A model generated the notes under the pieces. The model did not search any database. It saw nothing but the letters and a program-made list of their open reading frames with translations, and was not told where the DNA came from. This document shows, in pieces, positions 1 through 12,580 of a DNA stretch of 64,000 bases. Source of the stretch: Acanthosepion esculentum (lineage: Eukaryota; Mollusca; Cephalopoda; Sepiida; Sepiidae); NCBI GenBank assembly GCA_964036315.1, contig OZ038482.1, positions 12,243,989-12,307,988 of the forward strand. The letters are read 5' to 3'. The position numbers were made by a program, and so were the translations under genes. Positions within the stretch are counted from its first letter, which is position 1. Every line of letters starts with the position of its first letter.

Positions 1-1136
1 ATTGAAATTAGTATTTTTAAAAATATTTGGGTGTATTTAGGCAAAAAGTAACACCTAGTTATTTAAATTCATATTTAACCGTAAGATCATCCCTTTAAGG
101 TAATGATCATTAAAAGCAAAATTGAAAAATCTTTCATATCAGAAAAGCTTAAGATTTTTGCTGTAGTAAAACATGCTTTTTCTCAAAATACTCATCTTAC
201 AGTAATATCTGAAGTACAATATATACAGAATAGATTTTAAAAAAAGCCTCTCAAGAAAAAAAAAAAAAAAGTAACCATATGTAAAGAGAAGTGTTTTTTC
301 TTTCTTTTTCAAACCATCCTCAGCAATACTTAATATTGGTTATTCCGTTTTCAGTGATACATGCAATACAGGTTATTCCATAATTTATATACAGGGGTTT
401 TCAATTCTTTTCTATGAAAAACCAAGAATTTCAATACCATTTTTCTTTTGAGCAACAAAAGCCACACCCTATTAAAATTCAATAACTTGACAGATGTCAA
501 TTCTTTCAATTTTCAAATGAGTTCAAGTGATCCAAGTTGGTGAAAATTGTTGAATTATTAAGGTTTGTATATATTTTTTTTATTTGCTCATATTTTATTG
601 TAGAAATTGTTTGCTAGCCTAAATTCTTTCCTCAATAAAAATCAGGTCCCATTTAATAAGAATTATAATTGTATTTTCCTGTTTTCACTCTCTTTGACAT
701 AAGGGACCATTTTAGTATAGTATAGTTAGATAGCTTCCACAACTTGTCAAAAATTTACATATTCATCCAAACTCATTTCTGTGGTTAAACAAATCACCCA
801 AGCCTAGCACCATTTATGGAAAAAAACAATGGAATGTTTATGAAAGTAGAAACAAAAAGAATGCTCACAATAAGTTTACTTTAATCCCAACAGATTGACA
901 TTATCCGTCTATATTTCCGAGATGAGGTATTATGTACACTATTTACATTATTCAAACTATTGTTCTCATCTTTGTCGCCATATTCATTACGACGTTTTGG
1001 CTGTTGTATGCTCAAGGACACATAGCACAGTGGATAAAGGCATTTGTTAGATCCAGTGACAGGACCCAAAGAGTGTGAGGGTGGGGGTTAATCAAATGTT
1101 ACACTGAAAGTTACAGTTACAGCAAAAAGATAAATA
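1..1136. other. Intron of the STAG gene at the window edge
   Basis: This AT-rich stretch lies beyond the last STAG exon seen in the window. I found no next STAG exon on the minus strand here, so the intron runs off the left edge. No coding region, RNA gene or clear transposon was recognised. Confidence 0.5.
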
Positions 1137-1291
1137 CAGTGTAACCCGGATATAAGAGAGTTGCCGGGACCGGAGAAGAAGTCTCTTATATCCGAGTTTG
1201 GTCTATTTTGTTTACATTAACACAGGCTCTAATTTGGGACCAGAGAAAATCTATCTTATATCCGGGTTTCTCTTATATCCGGGTTACACTG
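1137..1291. mobile_element. Short MITE with perfect 24-bp terminal inverted repeats
   Basis: The segment starts CAGTGTAACCCGGATATAAG and its right end is the exact reverse complement, so the outer 22 bases of each arm plus the flanking TA match perfectly. TA dinucleotides sit directly outside both ends, as expected for a Tc1/mariner/pogo target-site duplication. At 155 bp it has no coding capacity and would depend on a transposase made elsewhere. The CAGTG termini resemble pogo/Tigger elements, but that placement is inferred. It lies in a STAG intron. Confidence 0.8.
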
Positions 1292-1539
1292 TAGTAAATT
1301 TCACAAAACTTATTTTTTAAAATATATTGATAGAAACAACAAAAACAAGATCACTTGATTGGAGATGGTAAGTAATATTAAGAATCTTACTAATTTGAGA
1401 AACATATCGGTTTTTTAAGCATTCACACTGTTTAAAGGGCATCTACTTAAACAATGCCTGGGGTAGTAGGAACTAATGTTTGATAAAAACTATTGATTCC
1501 TTAGATGCATGCATGCACATTTAGAAAAGCATTGCCTAC

Positions 1540-4500
1540 CTCCTGACGCTTGGTCATAAGTAAATCCAGCCTATCAGTTGCCCTTTTATTCTGATTTTTC
1601 TGTCTCTCAGATTCATATTGACGCTGAGTGTTGTCCAGATTAATACTCAGATTTAAGGCAACATCTACAAGTGCTGTCATTAATTTCATGGCTGAAAATA
1701 AAAGAAGAAGAGGTTATGAATATTTTTTTGTTGTTGTTTTAATAAAACCTGACAATTTGAGAAGCAGAAGCAGAATTTCAGGAAGCTTTGAGGTTCAAGC
1801 ACACTTTATACTAATCAATCTGAAATAAACCAGAACTGATGATTTCTTCTCTTCAAATAACTACAAACCTGTTGCATATTACGTAATTTAGATGAGTCCA
1901 TCATATGAATTTCTCAAGCACAGAATTTTCTCCATTATAAAGAAGTACCTTTTGCTAATCTCAAATAGGTTTTCTGAAAATAATTAAATGAGCGACATAT
2001 CTGAAAGATTAATGCATTTATTGGTCTTCCAAAGGTGGGCAATTCATCTAGTAGGAAGAAGGCAATTCCCAGAGCAATAATGCTCAAATGGGTGACACTT
2101 GTCCAAGAAGGCCCCAAACAGATGGAAAAAAAAAGTTTTATCGTCAAAATGTCGTCGTCGTCACCACCATCATCATTAGACCAAAGAATTTTTATTATTA
2201 TTTAACTAAATTTTTTTAATGTTTTCTACCACATTCAAAATTTTGACTAAAAACCTCATTTTTCTTGCATCAGTGGGCGGGTGAAAGGATACTATTAGGA
2301 AATTTAGTGTCCTTTTTATGATAAAAAAACACATTGTGGAAATTCTTGCCAAAATCAAATAATAGTTAGATTTTAATAAGGCTTTCAGGAGGTATTGACA
2401 AATCAATGAAATTATTTTGGGAAAAAAAATAAAAAAATTCTGTTACCCCCCCCCCCCCTTCCTAATTTTATGAAATTTTGAGAAGTTAAAATTTCAGCAT
2501 CTTCATATTTATATTAGTTAAAAGCAGGAGTCCTAGGAGAATCACCAATTTGTTCTTGTCAAACAGGAACACCATTTACTGAAAATACTCTGAATCGTAA
2601 AATAAAAATTGCAATAAAACTAACATTACTTAATTAGAAAAGCTTTTAATTGCTTTTATAAAAAAATATATTAAGGACACTATTGTCTTAAAAAAAAATT
2701 TTGTTTGATAAATAAGGAATTTTTACAAGAATTGTTTCCATTTTTTAAAAATTTTAATTAGATAATTTATTAAGTTCTGTATTAATTTCACCCTTTTAGA
2801 TATTATTATTGGGCAAAAACTATTTACTAATTGTAAATGGAAAAGCTTAGTACAAATCATCAAACACCAATATTTTAAATAGAATTTTTTTTTTTGTATG
2901 TGTATAAACTTGCTGATTTTTGTAGATATCGTTGTTTATACATGGTGTTGATAGAAAATAAGAGTGATAACTATAGTAATTTTAAAACCAGAAAGTATCT
3001 AAAATTCAGTAAAACAGATTGTAGAGAATAGTTTCAGTTTACTCATAAATTGATGGTACCATTTTTTTTTATCATTCTTGTCATTACTGAGCATAGGTCA
3101 ACACTGACCTGTTTTATATAATCATTGTGAAATTCATGGAAGCACAACGTTGCTTTACTTTATACACTAAAGAATTTCCCTATATTATTTGGAAATCATC
3201 TCCAAGAGAGTGAGAGAGACAGACAGAGGTCAATTTTATCTTTCTGAAAATTGTTCAGCTATTCCTGATTTTATGACATTGCTTCAGTTTTAAAACAGAA
3301 ATTTTCAAATTTAAGTTTTAAGGGGTTAGTCAGTGTTTCACTTTATTTCCCCTGGTAAAACTGAGAAAAAAAATCAGCTGGGGTAAAAATGAACCACAAA
3401 CTCTTTAACAACTCTTAGATTAACAATAATTTTTAGGCAATAATGATTAGGCAGGCTGCTGCCTTCAATATGCTATGTGAGTATCAAATTTTCTAAGCCC
3501 TCTTTCCTCATTATGTGTCCTAGAAATTTCAGTTTTCTTTGACTAAGAGTACAGGTATCCTTTGTATCTCCCTATTGTAAACAACTTGGTAAAGACAAAT
3601 ATTCAAAGAAATTAAGAAATAAGATGCAAACATAATGTAGCCAGCTATATATTGATGAAAATCAGAAATAAACCATTTTATGGCCCAGTTGCAAGACTAA
3701 GCAAATGACAGACACATTAAAACAAACTGTGGCCATGTATAAAACCAAACATCACTTAGCAAATAAAAAGAAACTAAAAATAAAAAGAGGGGATTAATTT
3801 CAAAATAATAAGACCTCAATCACAATGCAAAGAAAATCAAAGTATTTATTAGAAAAGATTTACTTACCTGCTAAGGTGCTCGTGTGTCTGAAGGCTCGAA
3901 CCTGTGAATCTGTGAGTCCTGTCAATAATGAAATGACATTGTCCATCATATATTGATCGTAGATGATACTGTACTGACACTGTCTTACCAATGTCTGCAC
4001 AAATTCACAATAGTTGGATTTGAATTTTTTCCATTGTGGTCCCGTCATAATGAGAGGGTAATCACCACTTTCCTGAAATTAAAAACAATAAACAACAAAT
4101 TAATGAATTTATAACAGTATAAATATAAAAATTTAAATTTAGAATAAGAAATATTCCAGGTTTAATTCATCTGTGGATAGGAATACAACTTGTGAGTTTG
4201 GCCAATGTTTGGAAATCATTTCACAAATGAGGGAGAAAGACAAGAGAAAGAAGACAAGAGAAAGAAGACAAGAGAAAGAAGACAAGAGAAAGAAGACAAG
4301 AGAAAGAAGACAAGAGAAAGAAGACAAGAGAAAGAAGACAAGAGAAAGAAGACAAGAGAAAGAAGACAAGAGAAAGAAGACAAGAGAAAGAAGACAAGAG
4401 AAAGAAGACAAGAGAAAGAAGACAAGAGAAAGAAGACAAGAGAAAGAAGACAAGAGAAAGAAGACAAGAGAAAGAAGACAAGAGAAAGAAGACAAGAGAA

Positions 4501-7500
4501 AGAAGACAAGAGAAAGATTAATTATAAAAAATAATTTATGAAAGAATTTAGTTTCTAAAAGAAAGCAAATAAGAGCAGCTTATTACATTTTTTTGTTTTT
4601 ATTACATTTATTCAAAGCATAACCAGTAGCATTCTTTTTTTTTTATCTGTAAAGAGTTTGAGCAATGTTTAACATTTTGTGGACAAAAACAAAAATAATT
4701 TTACAGAATTCAGTGGATTTTTTTTTTTTAAAACTAGTATTTCTTTTATCTTTTTTTTTTTTTTAATTACAACTCTCTTCCCCAAATCCTAGTCATTAAT
4801 GAGCATATCAGAAATAAGAAGATGCCTCCATCATGATACAAACTAGCATTCATTTTTCTCAGTAAGTCACCCTGTTTAGAGCAGTTGTCTGATCAAATAG
4901 ACCATGAAAACTGACCAGGTACTGAAGCACTGTCAAATGACAAATTTTTATCAAAAACTAGAATAACAGTCTAAAGAGTTGCAATAAAAAGCAAGAGAAA
5001 TAAGATTAAAGAAATACGACTTTAAAATCTATAACCGACTATGCTTCATCTTTGAAATTCAAAGAACATATGAATATTCTGGACGTTAGATTACAAATAA
5101 GAATTATTGATATGTTGGATAATAAAGAAAGGTTACCTCATCAAATTCTTCGGTCATTTTGCGAATGATTTCAGCATGTTCCATATTGGAATACATGTAT
5201 GGCGTAATTTTGCCCTTACAGCCGGAACACTGGATAAAGAACTGAATTAGCTCTAAAAGAGCAGCATCACGGTCATTTTTATATGCTTCAATCCAGTCAT
5301 CAATCAGCGACTGCAAACAAATACAGTTCATTAAAAACATCTTAAAAATGAATAAAAACAAAAAGTCATGACAAGAGTATATTGGTTTTATATATAAAAA
5401 AAATTGAAATTATTCATTTATATCAAATTATATTCTATTTTCATACCTTCATTAAAAGGAAAAATCTTAGCAAGATAAAAGCCAATGTAACTTTACTTGT
5501 TTGTTGGTTTTATCAAATGGTTATGTAAAAGTGAATCCTGTCCTGATTTGAAACTCTGACCTGGAGATAAGCAGGCAAGTGTAATCCTGCTGAAACATTC
5601 AGGTAAAATTAACTTTGTCTAAATTAAAATTCAGGTTAAATTAATTTTGAAATACTAACAAAAAGCATTTTTTGTTTAATATTTTTAAAATATTTATATT
5701 CATGTCAATGAGTTACTCTCATTTATTATTTCAAATGTTTTTTTGATGTGTTCGACTCACTTAAAGTAATTAAAAATAAATTTTCTTTTAATATTTATTA
5801 CATTTTATTTTAACAAGACAATCATGTGAACAAGATTTAAAAGTTTTAAAGATCATTAAATCAAGTCAAAATTACAAAAAATTCCTGTCTAAGGCCAAAT
5901 TTTTAATGAGAGAGAAAGAAAAAACATGGACAGAAATATATAATAATAAAAAGATTGCACTAGGCAATGATCAGGCATAAACATACCTAATGGTTACCAA
6001 GTGCATGAAACTTTAAGTATACTTTCCTTATAGATAGAAAAAGAATATACTTATCCCCCCACCACAGTCAAGATTTTAATTTTCTATGTTCATTCCTATT
6101 ATTCTCAGAAGTTGTTCTGAAGAGAAGCATGAAAAAATCAATCAAATCATTTATTATCTAAAAATGATTTCATGCTGAGTTAACTTCATTTATCAATAAG
6201 TTTATTATAAGTGAAATTAATGTAGTATGATTTTGACTTACCTGAAGGGACACTCGCCCGTATCTAACAATATCAAACAAGCTGCCATCTTTCGGTTCTT
6301 CTTCAAAACCTGATACACCAGCAGTACCTTTTTTATAGGACTGCTGGCCACCAGCACCAGCACCTTTGCGTTTTTTAGCTGCCTGTAATTCAAGGAAATA
6401 AAATAAAATTACATTAAGATTTTCGAACTGACATAGATAAAAATATTAAGATTTTGATACTTAAACAACAATTTTGCCTGTCCCAAAAAGAATCCTTAGA
6501 GTATTGGAACATGATGTAGTATCTCTTGTTCCAGTTCTTTCTGGCAACAGATCTTGGATTCTTTTTCTATTCAAACTAGATCTGTGGCTGGTTATCAATA
6601 CAGAAAACATCTGATACTTTTGTTTAAAAAAATGAAAAAAAAAGAAGAAGCTTTTTTTGTAGGATATTTTATAATTTAGAACAGTTCCCATTATAGGACG
6701 GATGAACTGAAACCCATAAAAATAATCTTGGTTAGTTTTGATTCCAGAACAGACATGCCAATACTGATTGATGCTATAAAACAGTTTGTAATGTATATAA
6801 AGACTGCAGACTGTTCTAAATCAAATATCAATTATCTACATATTTATATTCATTACAATGATAGGGGGGGTGCCTTCTGTTGTATGAATAAAGCCATAAT
6901 ATAATTTGATATACAACATTATCAACCTTTCTCATGTTAATGTATGTGCGAAACATCAGCTGAATGAATTAGCTTTTAAAATTATTGCACATTTTCCTGA
7001 ATACAAACAAATTTAAACCAACAGTAAACATGTAGCAAATATTTCAAATAAAAAAAAATAAAAAAAAATAAAAAAATCCCCCTATATGAGAAAGCCAAAT
7101 TTTTACAAATAGCAATACTATTCAACATAAATCCCCCAAAATGGCAAAAAGCAGAAGCAAATATTCAGGGAACAAATAATAATTTTTTTTCTCTCTCTCA
7201 AATAAAACAAATTTTATTGGCAATAACTTTGAAATGAGTCATTAACATTAGAAATAAAACATACTGTTGTTACTGATTCATAAACCAAGAACCATTTCTA
7301 TAAAGGGAGGTAACCCAATGAGTTTTCAATGAGTAGAATTTTTACGACTTGCTTGATAACCGTGATAAGAATTGGATATTTCACACTGATGCAAATGCAC
7401 ATAGGTTCCACATTTGGAAGATTAGCACAACACAATCTACCTATTCCCTCTTTCACCATTCAGTCTCATGTCATATTATGTTAAACCGAGTAAATATCAA

Positions 7501-8057
7501 ATGGATTTGTTGTAGATTTCCACACAAGTGTTACTGGTCAGTGATTGAGTGTTGCTAAAAAGAGAGAATTTGATTTTTAAACCAGAGAGATCCTCCTTCC
7601 TTGATACAACAAAAACACTCTTCATTTTACTTTTCCCTCTTGATTTGGTCCTGTGCTGAATTACACTGAGGATATTTTGCCCATTTCCTGTAATAACAAG
7701 TACTACCTTTGATCCAGAAGAGATGTTACATGTAATGTATGAAATATAGAATCAAGAAATCAACACTATTTGTGTTCGTCTTATCTGGTTTCCACACATC
7801 TGCACAAACACTGAGAGCACCTTCTCTTGACAGAAAAACACTGGTGCTTATATAGCTCTCCCAGTGCCAGACACATGCTGACTATTGGCTAATACCTGCC
7901 CAGTATCATTCATATACAAATAGACAGCAACACCTACTCTAAGTAGTAGGTCTTCTCTCAACAACCCATTGTGGAAGCACCACATACAACCAATTCATTG
8001 TCTTTTATCAGGCTGACCCGATGCTATGTTACACTATTCTAAGATTTTTTTTTTGCC

Positions 8058-8097
<40 letters not shown>

Positions 8098-11000
8098 AAA
8101 ACAAAACTAAACAAACAAACCTTTATTAATTGGATTGTTCACTATAAACTAGCAATATTTTTAATCTGCATCATAAGCCAATTGGTGACAGAGTGGACTC
8201 AACTCCCCCAAACTAAGAAATATTTGATTTACCCGGCAAATCAATTGTAAAAATGAAATGAATTAGACAAAAACATTTCAGTAGCCAATGAATAATACAT
8301 TAAAGCTCTCTCCATCCTTTAGGATTTGATTATTTAATGGATTTAAGAACATTTAAATTGATTCTTATTTGGGGGGGGGGGGGTATATTTTTAAAATATT
8401 AATATTAAAGATTTATGTCAAGGTCTCTTTTTGATTTATATCTTACTACTTTGAGGTATATTTTGCAAAGTAGTATTTTTGAACACGAAAAGTTTTGTTA
8501 ATTGTGTCAACCTTAGACACTTGGGGGTTAAAAAGATGAAGAGCCTCCTGCTGTATTTATAAAAATGATTTTTTTGTTGTTTTTTTTTTACCTCTAAACC
8601 TTTTAAATATTAAATATTTTGGATGGATTGACTTCAAATAGTGTCATCTTTTGTTGAAATTCAGCTCTTAAAAACCAAATTCTACAAATTAACAACTATT
8701 TGCTGAAATCTATCAATAACTACAAAGCTGCTTATAAAAATATTTTTTTGACATTTAAAATAAACATTAGCGTCAAGAATGATCCTCAGTATTGAAAGAA
8801 ATGATTTTGCTTTGAAAATAAATCATGGTTTTATTATCCAGGGGTGGATCCAATTTCCCCATTTTGCAGTCATAAAAAAGGCGTGTGAGTATGTGACGAC
8901 TGTATAAAAAAAAAAAAATAGTGGGAGGTCAAGTACTCACAGGACCCTCATTTTTCGGTTTCCTTCTCATTTTTGCATCAAAGTCACTGTCGGAATCATT
9001 TTCCTGTTGAGCTCTGAAAATAGAAGCAAAATTGTACACAAAATTCTCAAGTTCATCTTAAAACATTATCATGACAATTATAGTGTTTGCTTTAATTATT
9101 TCTAATGTTGCAAATGTTTTCAAGATTAAAATGGTCTGAATGCATTTATATTTTTAGACCTGGGCTCAAAATTCATGTCATCCTGGAGACGGTAAAACAT
9201 TAGTTTGGGAGGACTAGTTAGATTTTGGGGCATGGTGGCTGAAACAGACAAATTTATTTTAATTAAGCTTCCATTATATTTATCATAACAGCAACTAATT
9301 TTTAAAAGGAAAACTCTTACTTCTCGTCATTAGTGACGATCTTTTAATAAACGGAATTCACACAAACAAAAAATAAAATAAAACTTAAGCACTTCTTTTT
9401 TTGGTATTAGTTATCTCTAACATGAAAAACAAGAATCTAATTGAAAAAAAAAAAAAAAAACTAATTTTGCTTTAATAAGCAAGAAAATTATATTTTTTCT
9501 GCTAATTTTTGGTCAAAAAGTTTAAATGAACCATTAATCACAACAGTTGTGTTTTCTGCTTAACATTATTCTTAACTAATTTAAAAATACAATTCAAAAC
9601 TGTTATATTCCGTGATAATAGGAATATATACTTGACAAACATGGTGGATAAATAAGTAAAGTTTTATTGTAAAACCAGTACAATTAGAAATAAGATAACA
9701 GTTATCATTTTCTGCTGCTTTCCTCCTCTCCAAGTGTCACCCGTAGTTCCCGAACTGTATTACACAGCAAATGCGATATTTCTTGTTCATCCTTTAAAGC
9801 CGCAATTACAGTTTCCTCCAAAATTTCATTATGTTTTGGAATCAACCTTGATAGTCCATCTGCATGACCCAAATTTTTAGATGAGATGTACTCCATTTTA
9901 AAATGCTAATTCAATAATGTTACACCCCACCGCTTTAATCGATTTGCAGTATGAGTTGGAATGCCCTTCTTTGATCCAAAAAAGAGTGTTTACACTGCAA
10001 ACTGACCATAATGGCTTATGGTCAGTTTGCAGTGTAAACACTACCATGAAGGAAACGATGGAATTTCTTAACTGCAGAAATGATTGTGAAGCTTCCCTTT
10101 TCAATGTAATTCTTTTCTGATGGCAACAGTCAACGCGTGTGTAATTGATTTTGTTGAACCATCTTCATATTTAAGAAGTAGCACTGCTCCCATTCCATAT
10201 TCACTAGCATCAGAAGCAACAACTATTTCTTTTTCTGGATCATAATGCACCAATGCTAAATCAGTCAGTAGACAATTTTTAAGTTTTTGAAACGCTTTTT
10301 CAGTCTTTGGACCAACACCATTTAACCCCTTTTTTCAACAATTCATTTAACGGTGTTCTTAATTCATACATCTTTGGAATGTATATTGGGTAGTATTGCA
10401 CCAAACCTAAAAACGATTGCAATTTTACCACGTTATCTGCGGTAACATTGCAGATTCTTCTTTGGATCTTAAGAATTTCTAAATGCACAGCAGAAGCACC
10501 AGACCAAATGTGGCAGCAAAAGTCAATGCACGGGCGAATGTCAGACTTATAATTGAATACTACAAATATTTGTTATTGACTAGAGTTACATGGAGTAATG
10601 GTAATGACCAAACCTTGTTTATACATGACAGATTCAAATGCAGTCATTAATAATACATTTTTTTTTACTTCTCCCCACAAATTTTCTGTCATGGATTCTG
10701 TTATTATTACAGTGAATGAAGACATTAAAATAATAACTTTTACACTCCAGAAAGTCATATTCAATTTCTATTTTGGAAAAATGAATTAATATCAACTTCT
10801 AATATCTAGAACAAATCACTTATTTTTTAACTCCAAAAGCTTTATTAGAAAAAAATTTTTTTTTTTTAAATCAAAGGATTCATCACCATCCATATTTTTT
10901 TTTGCTCTTTTTCTTTAATTCTGTTGTCAGAGGAAAACGAACAGACAAGCAGTTGATGGCTATTGTGTGTATATGAATGAGAGACACTTTTCACAACATG

Positions 11001-11754
11001 CACAGATACTACTCTGATCCGAAACAGATGTGCACTTCCATCCATAAATAATCCTCTTGTTTTTTATGAGTACGATGCTAGTTTTAAATAAAAGTGATCA
11101 GTACCTAACAGTTTAAACATGAAAAATAAAATCAGCATCTTTAGGGGTTATATAATGAATCCGTCTTTTATTAGCAGTTTTTGAATTGATAAATGGATTA
11201 TAGTGTTTGGGATTAAGCAAATAATGTTTTTGTTAACAGTAATTATTTTGACAATGATTGGGAAACTAAATTCAACAAGGAGATATAAAAAAAAAGCAAT
11301 CAGTAACAAAAGGGGTGAAATGTCTGAAATCAAGACGAAACATTATCAAATTTTTCTCTGGAGAAAAATTTTCCATTTTAACAAGAGTAAAAAATATTTT
11401 TTTAAATACTTACATAGAAAGTTCCGAAGGTACATCAAGAGGGTCACTGCTTTCAGGAGGGATGGATTGCGGAATTACTTGTGGGATACTTTGGGGGATG
11501 GTCTGTGAGATATCATGGGCAATGCCTTGTTGAAACTCCTGGGGAATGGTTTGGGCGGGGGTCATGGGTTGGGGAATTGGCTGGGGCATGCCTTGGTTGA
11601 TCCCAGATGGTGGATTTTGTGGGATAACAGGAACCATTTCCTGTTCGGCAATTGGTTGCAACCTTTTACGGGGAATCTTCCCATTGTTGGCAACAGCAAG
11701 TGCAACTTCGCGGGCATTTTCTTTAGCTTTTCTTGTTGGTCTTACACTTGGCAT
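1540..11754 (-). CDS. STAG: Cohesin subunit STAG/SA (SCC3 homologue), N-terminal 362 residues, partial
   Basis: The product is the SA/SCC3 subunit, which binds the RAD21 kleisin in the cohesin ring for sister-chromatid cohesion and chromatin looping. Coding exons (minus strand) are 11754-11414, 9013-8941, 6382-6242, 5310-5137, 4072-3868 and 1691-1540. All are bounded by AG/GT and the phases join without a stop. Recognition rests on [101 protein letters not shown] and [17 protein letters not shown], which match the STAG domain and the start of the HEAT-repeat region. The first about 140 residues are poorly conserved: basic, then Pro/Gln-rich with repeated Ile-Pro-Gln, then an acidic Ser/Asp patch. 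ATG 11754 lies eight bases after an acceptor. The rest of the roughly 1,200-residue protein lies off the left edge. Which STAG paralogue it matches was not decided. Confidence 0.93.
2070..3110 (-). repeat. Copy of an AT-rich dispersed repeat (terminal block at 2109-2150)
   Basis: The block near 2109-2150 (AAGGCCCCAAAC, then AAGTTTTATCGTC) recurs at five other places in the window. The interior around 2580-2720 matches, in reverse orientation, 44560-44720 and 32560-32700 (AAGCTTTTAATTGC and an ATTAAGGACA-like stretch). It carries no open reading frame. Boundaries are approximate. Confidence 0.6.
4234..4517. repeat. 14-bp purine minisatellite, about 20 copies
   Basis: The unit GACAAGAGAAAGAA is repeated head to tail with almost no variation in an intron between two STAG exons. 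One strand is nearly all purine. Both strands stay open in several frames only because of the repeat, so the apparent Lys/Arg/Glu-rich and Ser/Leu/Phe-rich proteins are not counted as genes. Confidence 0.95.
4518..5136. other. STAG intron, low-complexity AT
   Basis: Between the minisatellite and the next STAG exon the sequence is AT-rich with T runs. I see no gene or classifiable element. Confidence 0.5.
5311..8940. other. STAG introns without recognisable genes
   Basis: Apart from the exon at 6242-6382, this stretch holds AT-rich sequence, an (AG) run at 8059-8092 and poly-G and poly-A/T runs. The segment around 7780-8030 is less AT-rich and may be an old repeat, but nothing in it could be assigned. 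Confidence 0.4.
8059..8092. repeat. (AG)n microsatellite, about 17 units
   Basis: A pure AG dinucleotide run followed by an A tract, inside a STAG intron. Confidence 0.95.
9690..10445 (-). pseudogene. Ty3/Gypsy retrotransposon pol fragment (RT end, RNase H, connection), broken
   Basis: The minus strand encodes, in pieces, a Gypsy-type polymerase: [19 protein letters not shown] and [15 protein letters not shown] from the end of the reverse transcriptase, then an RNase H region with [14 protein letters not shown] and TLQTDHKPL, then [20 protein letters not shown] from the tether before integrase. Frames shift after the WSKD stretch (about 10300) and at the inverted duplication (9985-10042), so it cannot make a working enzyme. 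No LTR, protease or integrase was seen. It lies in the STAG intron between the first two coding exons. Confidence 0.85.
9985..10042. repeat. Perfect 27-bp palindrome with 4-base loop
   Basis: The left arm 9985-10011 and right arm 10016-10042 are exact reverse complements around TGGC. The left-arm sequence belongs to Gypsy RNase H (TLQTDHKPL on the minus strand). The right arm is an inverted copy of it, followed by the continuation of RNase H. It therefore looks like a local inverted duplication, not an old regulatory palindrome. Confidence 0.95.
10440..10560 (-). pseudogene. Small LINE reverse-transcriptase C-terminal fragment joined to the Gypsy fragment
   Basis: The minus strand reads [18 protein letters not shown] and [13 protein letters not shown], matching the segment STIRPCMEYCCHLWSGAP...[11 protein letters not shown] of the LINE fragment at 16571-17239. 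The reading frame runs without a stop into the Gypsy sequence at about 10440. It is too short to function. Confidence 0.7.
10561..11413. other. STAG intron with no recognised feature
   Basis: AT-rich sequence between the LINE scrap and the first coding exon of STAG. Short open frames here have no recognisable similarity. Confidence 0.4.
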
Positions 11755-12199
11755 GATTGTTGCTTAAAGAACAAAAAAAAAAAAATAAATAAATTTACAA
11801 AAGGACAAAAAGGTCATATTTATAATTGTTAGAATTTGTGATTTAAGTTAATACAGGACTGAAGAAAATTATAAAAAATCAGCCCTTGAAGAAATACATT
11901 TCAACACAAGTTTTTGGGGGTTTTTTTTTGTCACCCAACACTGAAACTTCATGTTTAACATTGCAGTGGCATTGAGAGTCTGTAATAGTTTTTAAAATTA
12001 ATCAGAGGTATAGGTAGAAAATCTGATAAAATATCAGTATTAAGAAATATATTTTATTTAACCATGTCAACCCTAAAGCAATAAAGCCATTAAAATGGGT
12101 TACTGAGTATGAAAGAATGAGAAAAAGAAAAACATTATAAAGGGGAGAAAAACAATGAAAAAAGACCGTGAATGACATTGCATTTAAATTTTTGAAGAT

Positions 12200-12580
12200 T
12201 AAAAGATGACTGAGAAACAAGAAGCCAGAAGAGAGTCCCACAACTGAGAAATGTGACCAGAAACTGTTAGCATAGACCTTCTGGCTACATTGAGCAATGT
12301 CAACTGTAAAATGATGACACCTAGCTGTCAATCTAGTAGTGTGCTTGAATTTGTAAAGTCTAGGTGCCAAAGATGAGATTTGATCAGAACAATTACCATG
12401 GAAATATTTATAGAAAAGGTACAAAGAATCTACATTATGCCGGTGGGAAAGTGACTGAAGATGAAATGTTAGGCAAGGACCAATAACATTGCACATTCTT
12501 CTTTGTATTTCATCAAGAATCTCTAAATACATATCAGAAGCAGATGTAGCAGCAATATTCAATGCATGGACAAATGGTAG
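12200..12580 (-). pseudogene. LINE reverse-transcriptase C-terminal fragment
   Basis: The minus-strand frame includes EILDEIQRRMCNVIGPCLTF, LQSLSHRHNVDSLYLFYKYF and FKHTTRLTARCHHFTVDIAQ, which line up with the end of the LINE at 16571-17239. The copy is 5'-truncated and diverges after the LFYKYFHGN region, so it is dead. It lies in the first (non-coding) STAG intron. Confidence 0.75.

Noticed and set aside
4139..4541. Lys/Arg/Glu-rich and Ser/Leu/Phe-rich open frames
   Set aside because: They are translations of the 14-bp purine array on both strands.
7349..7558. A 69-codon open frame
   Set aside because: It is antisense to the STAG intron and has no similarity or codon signal.
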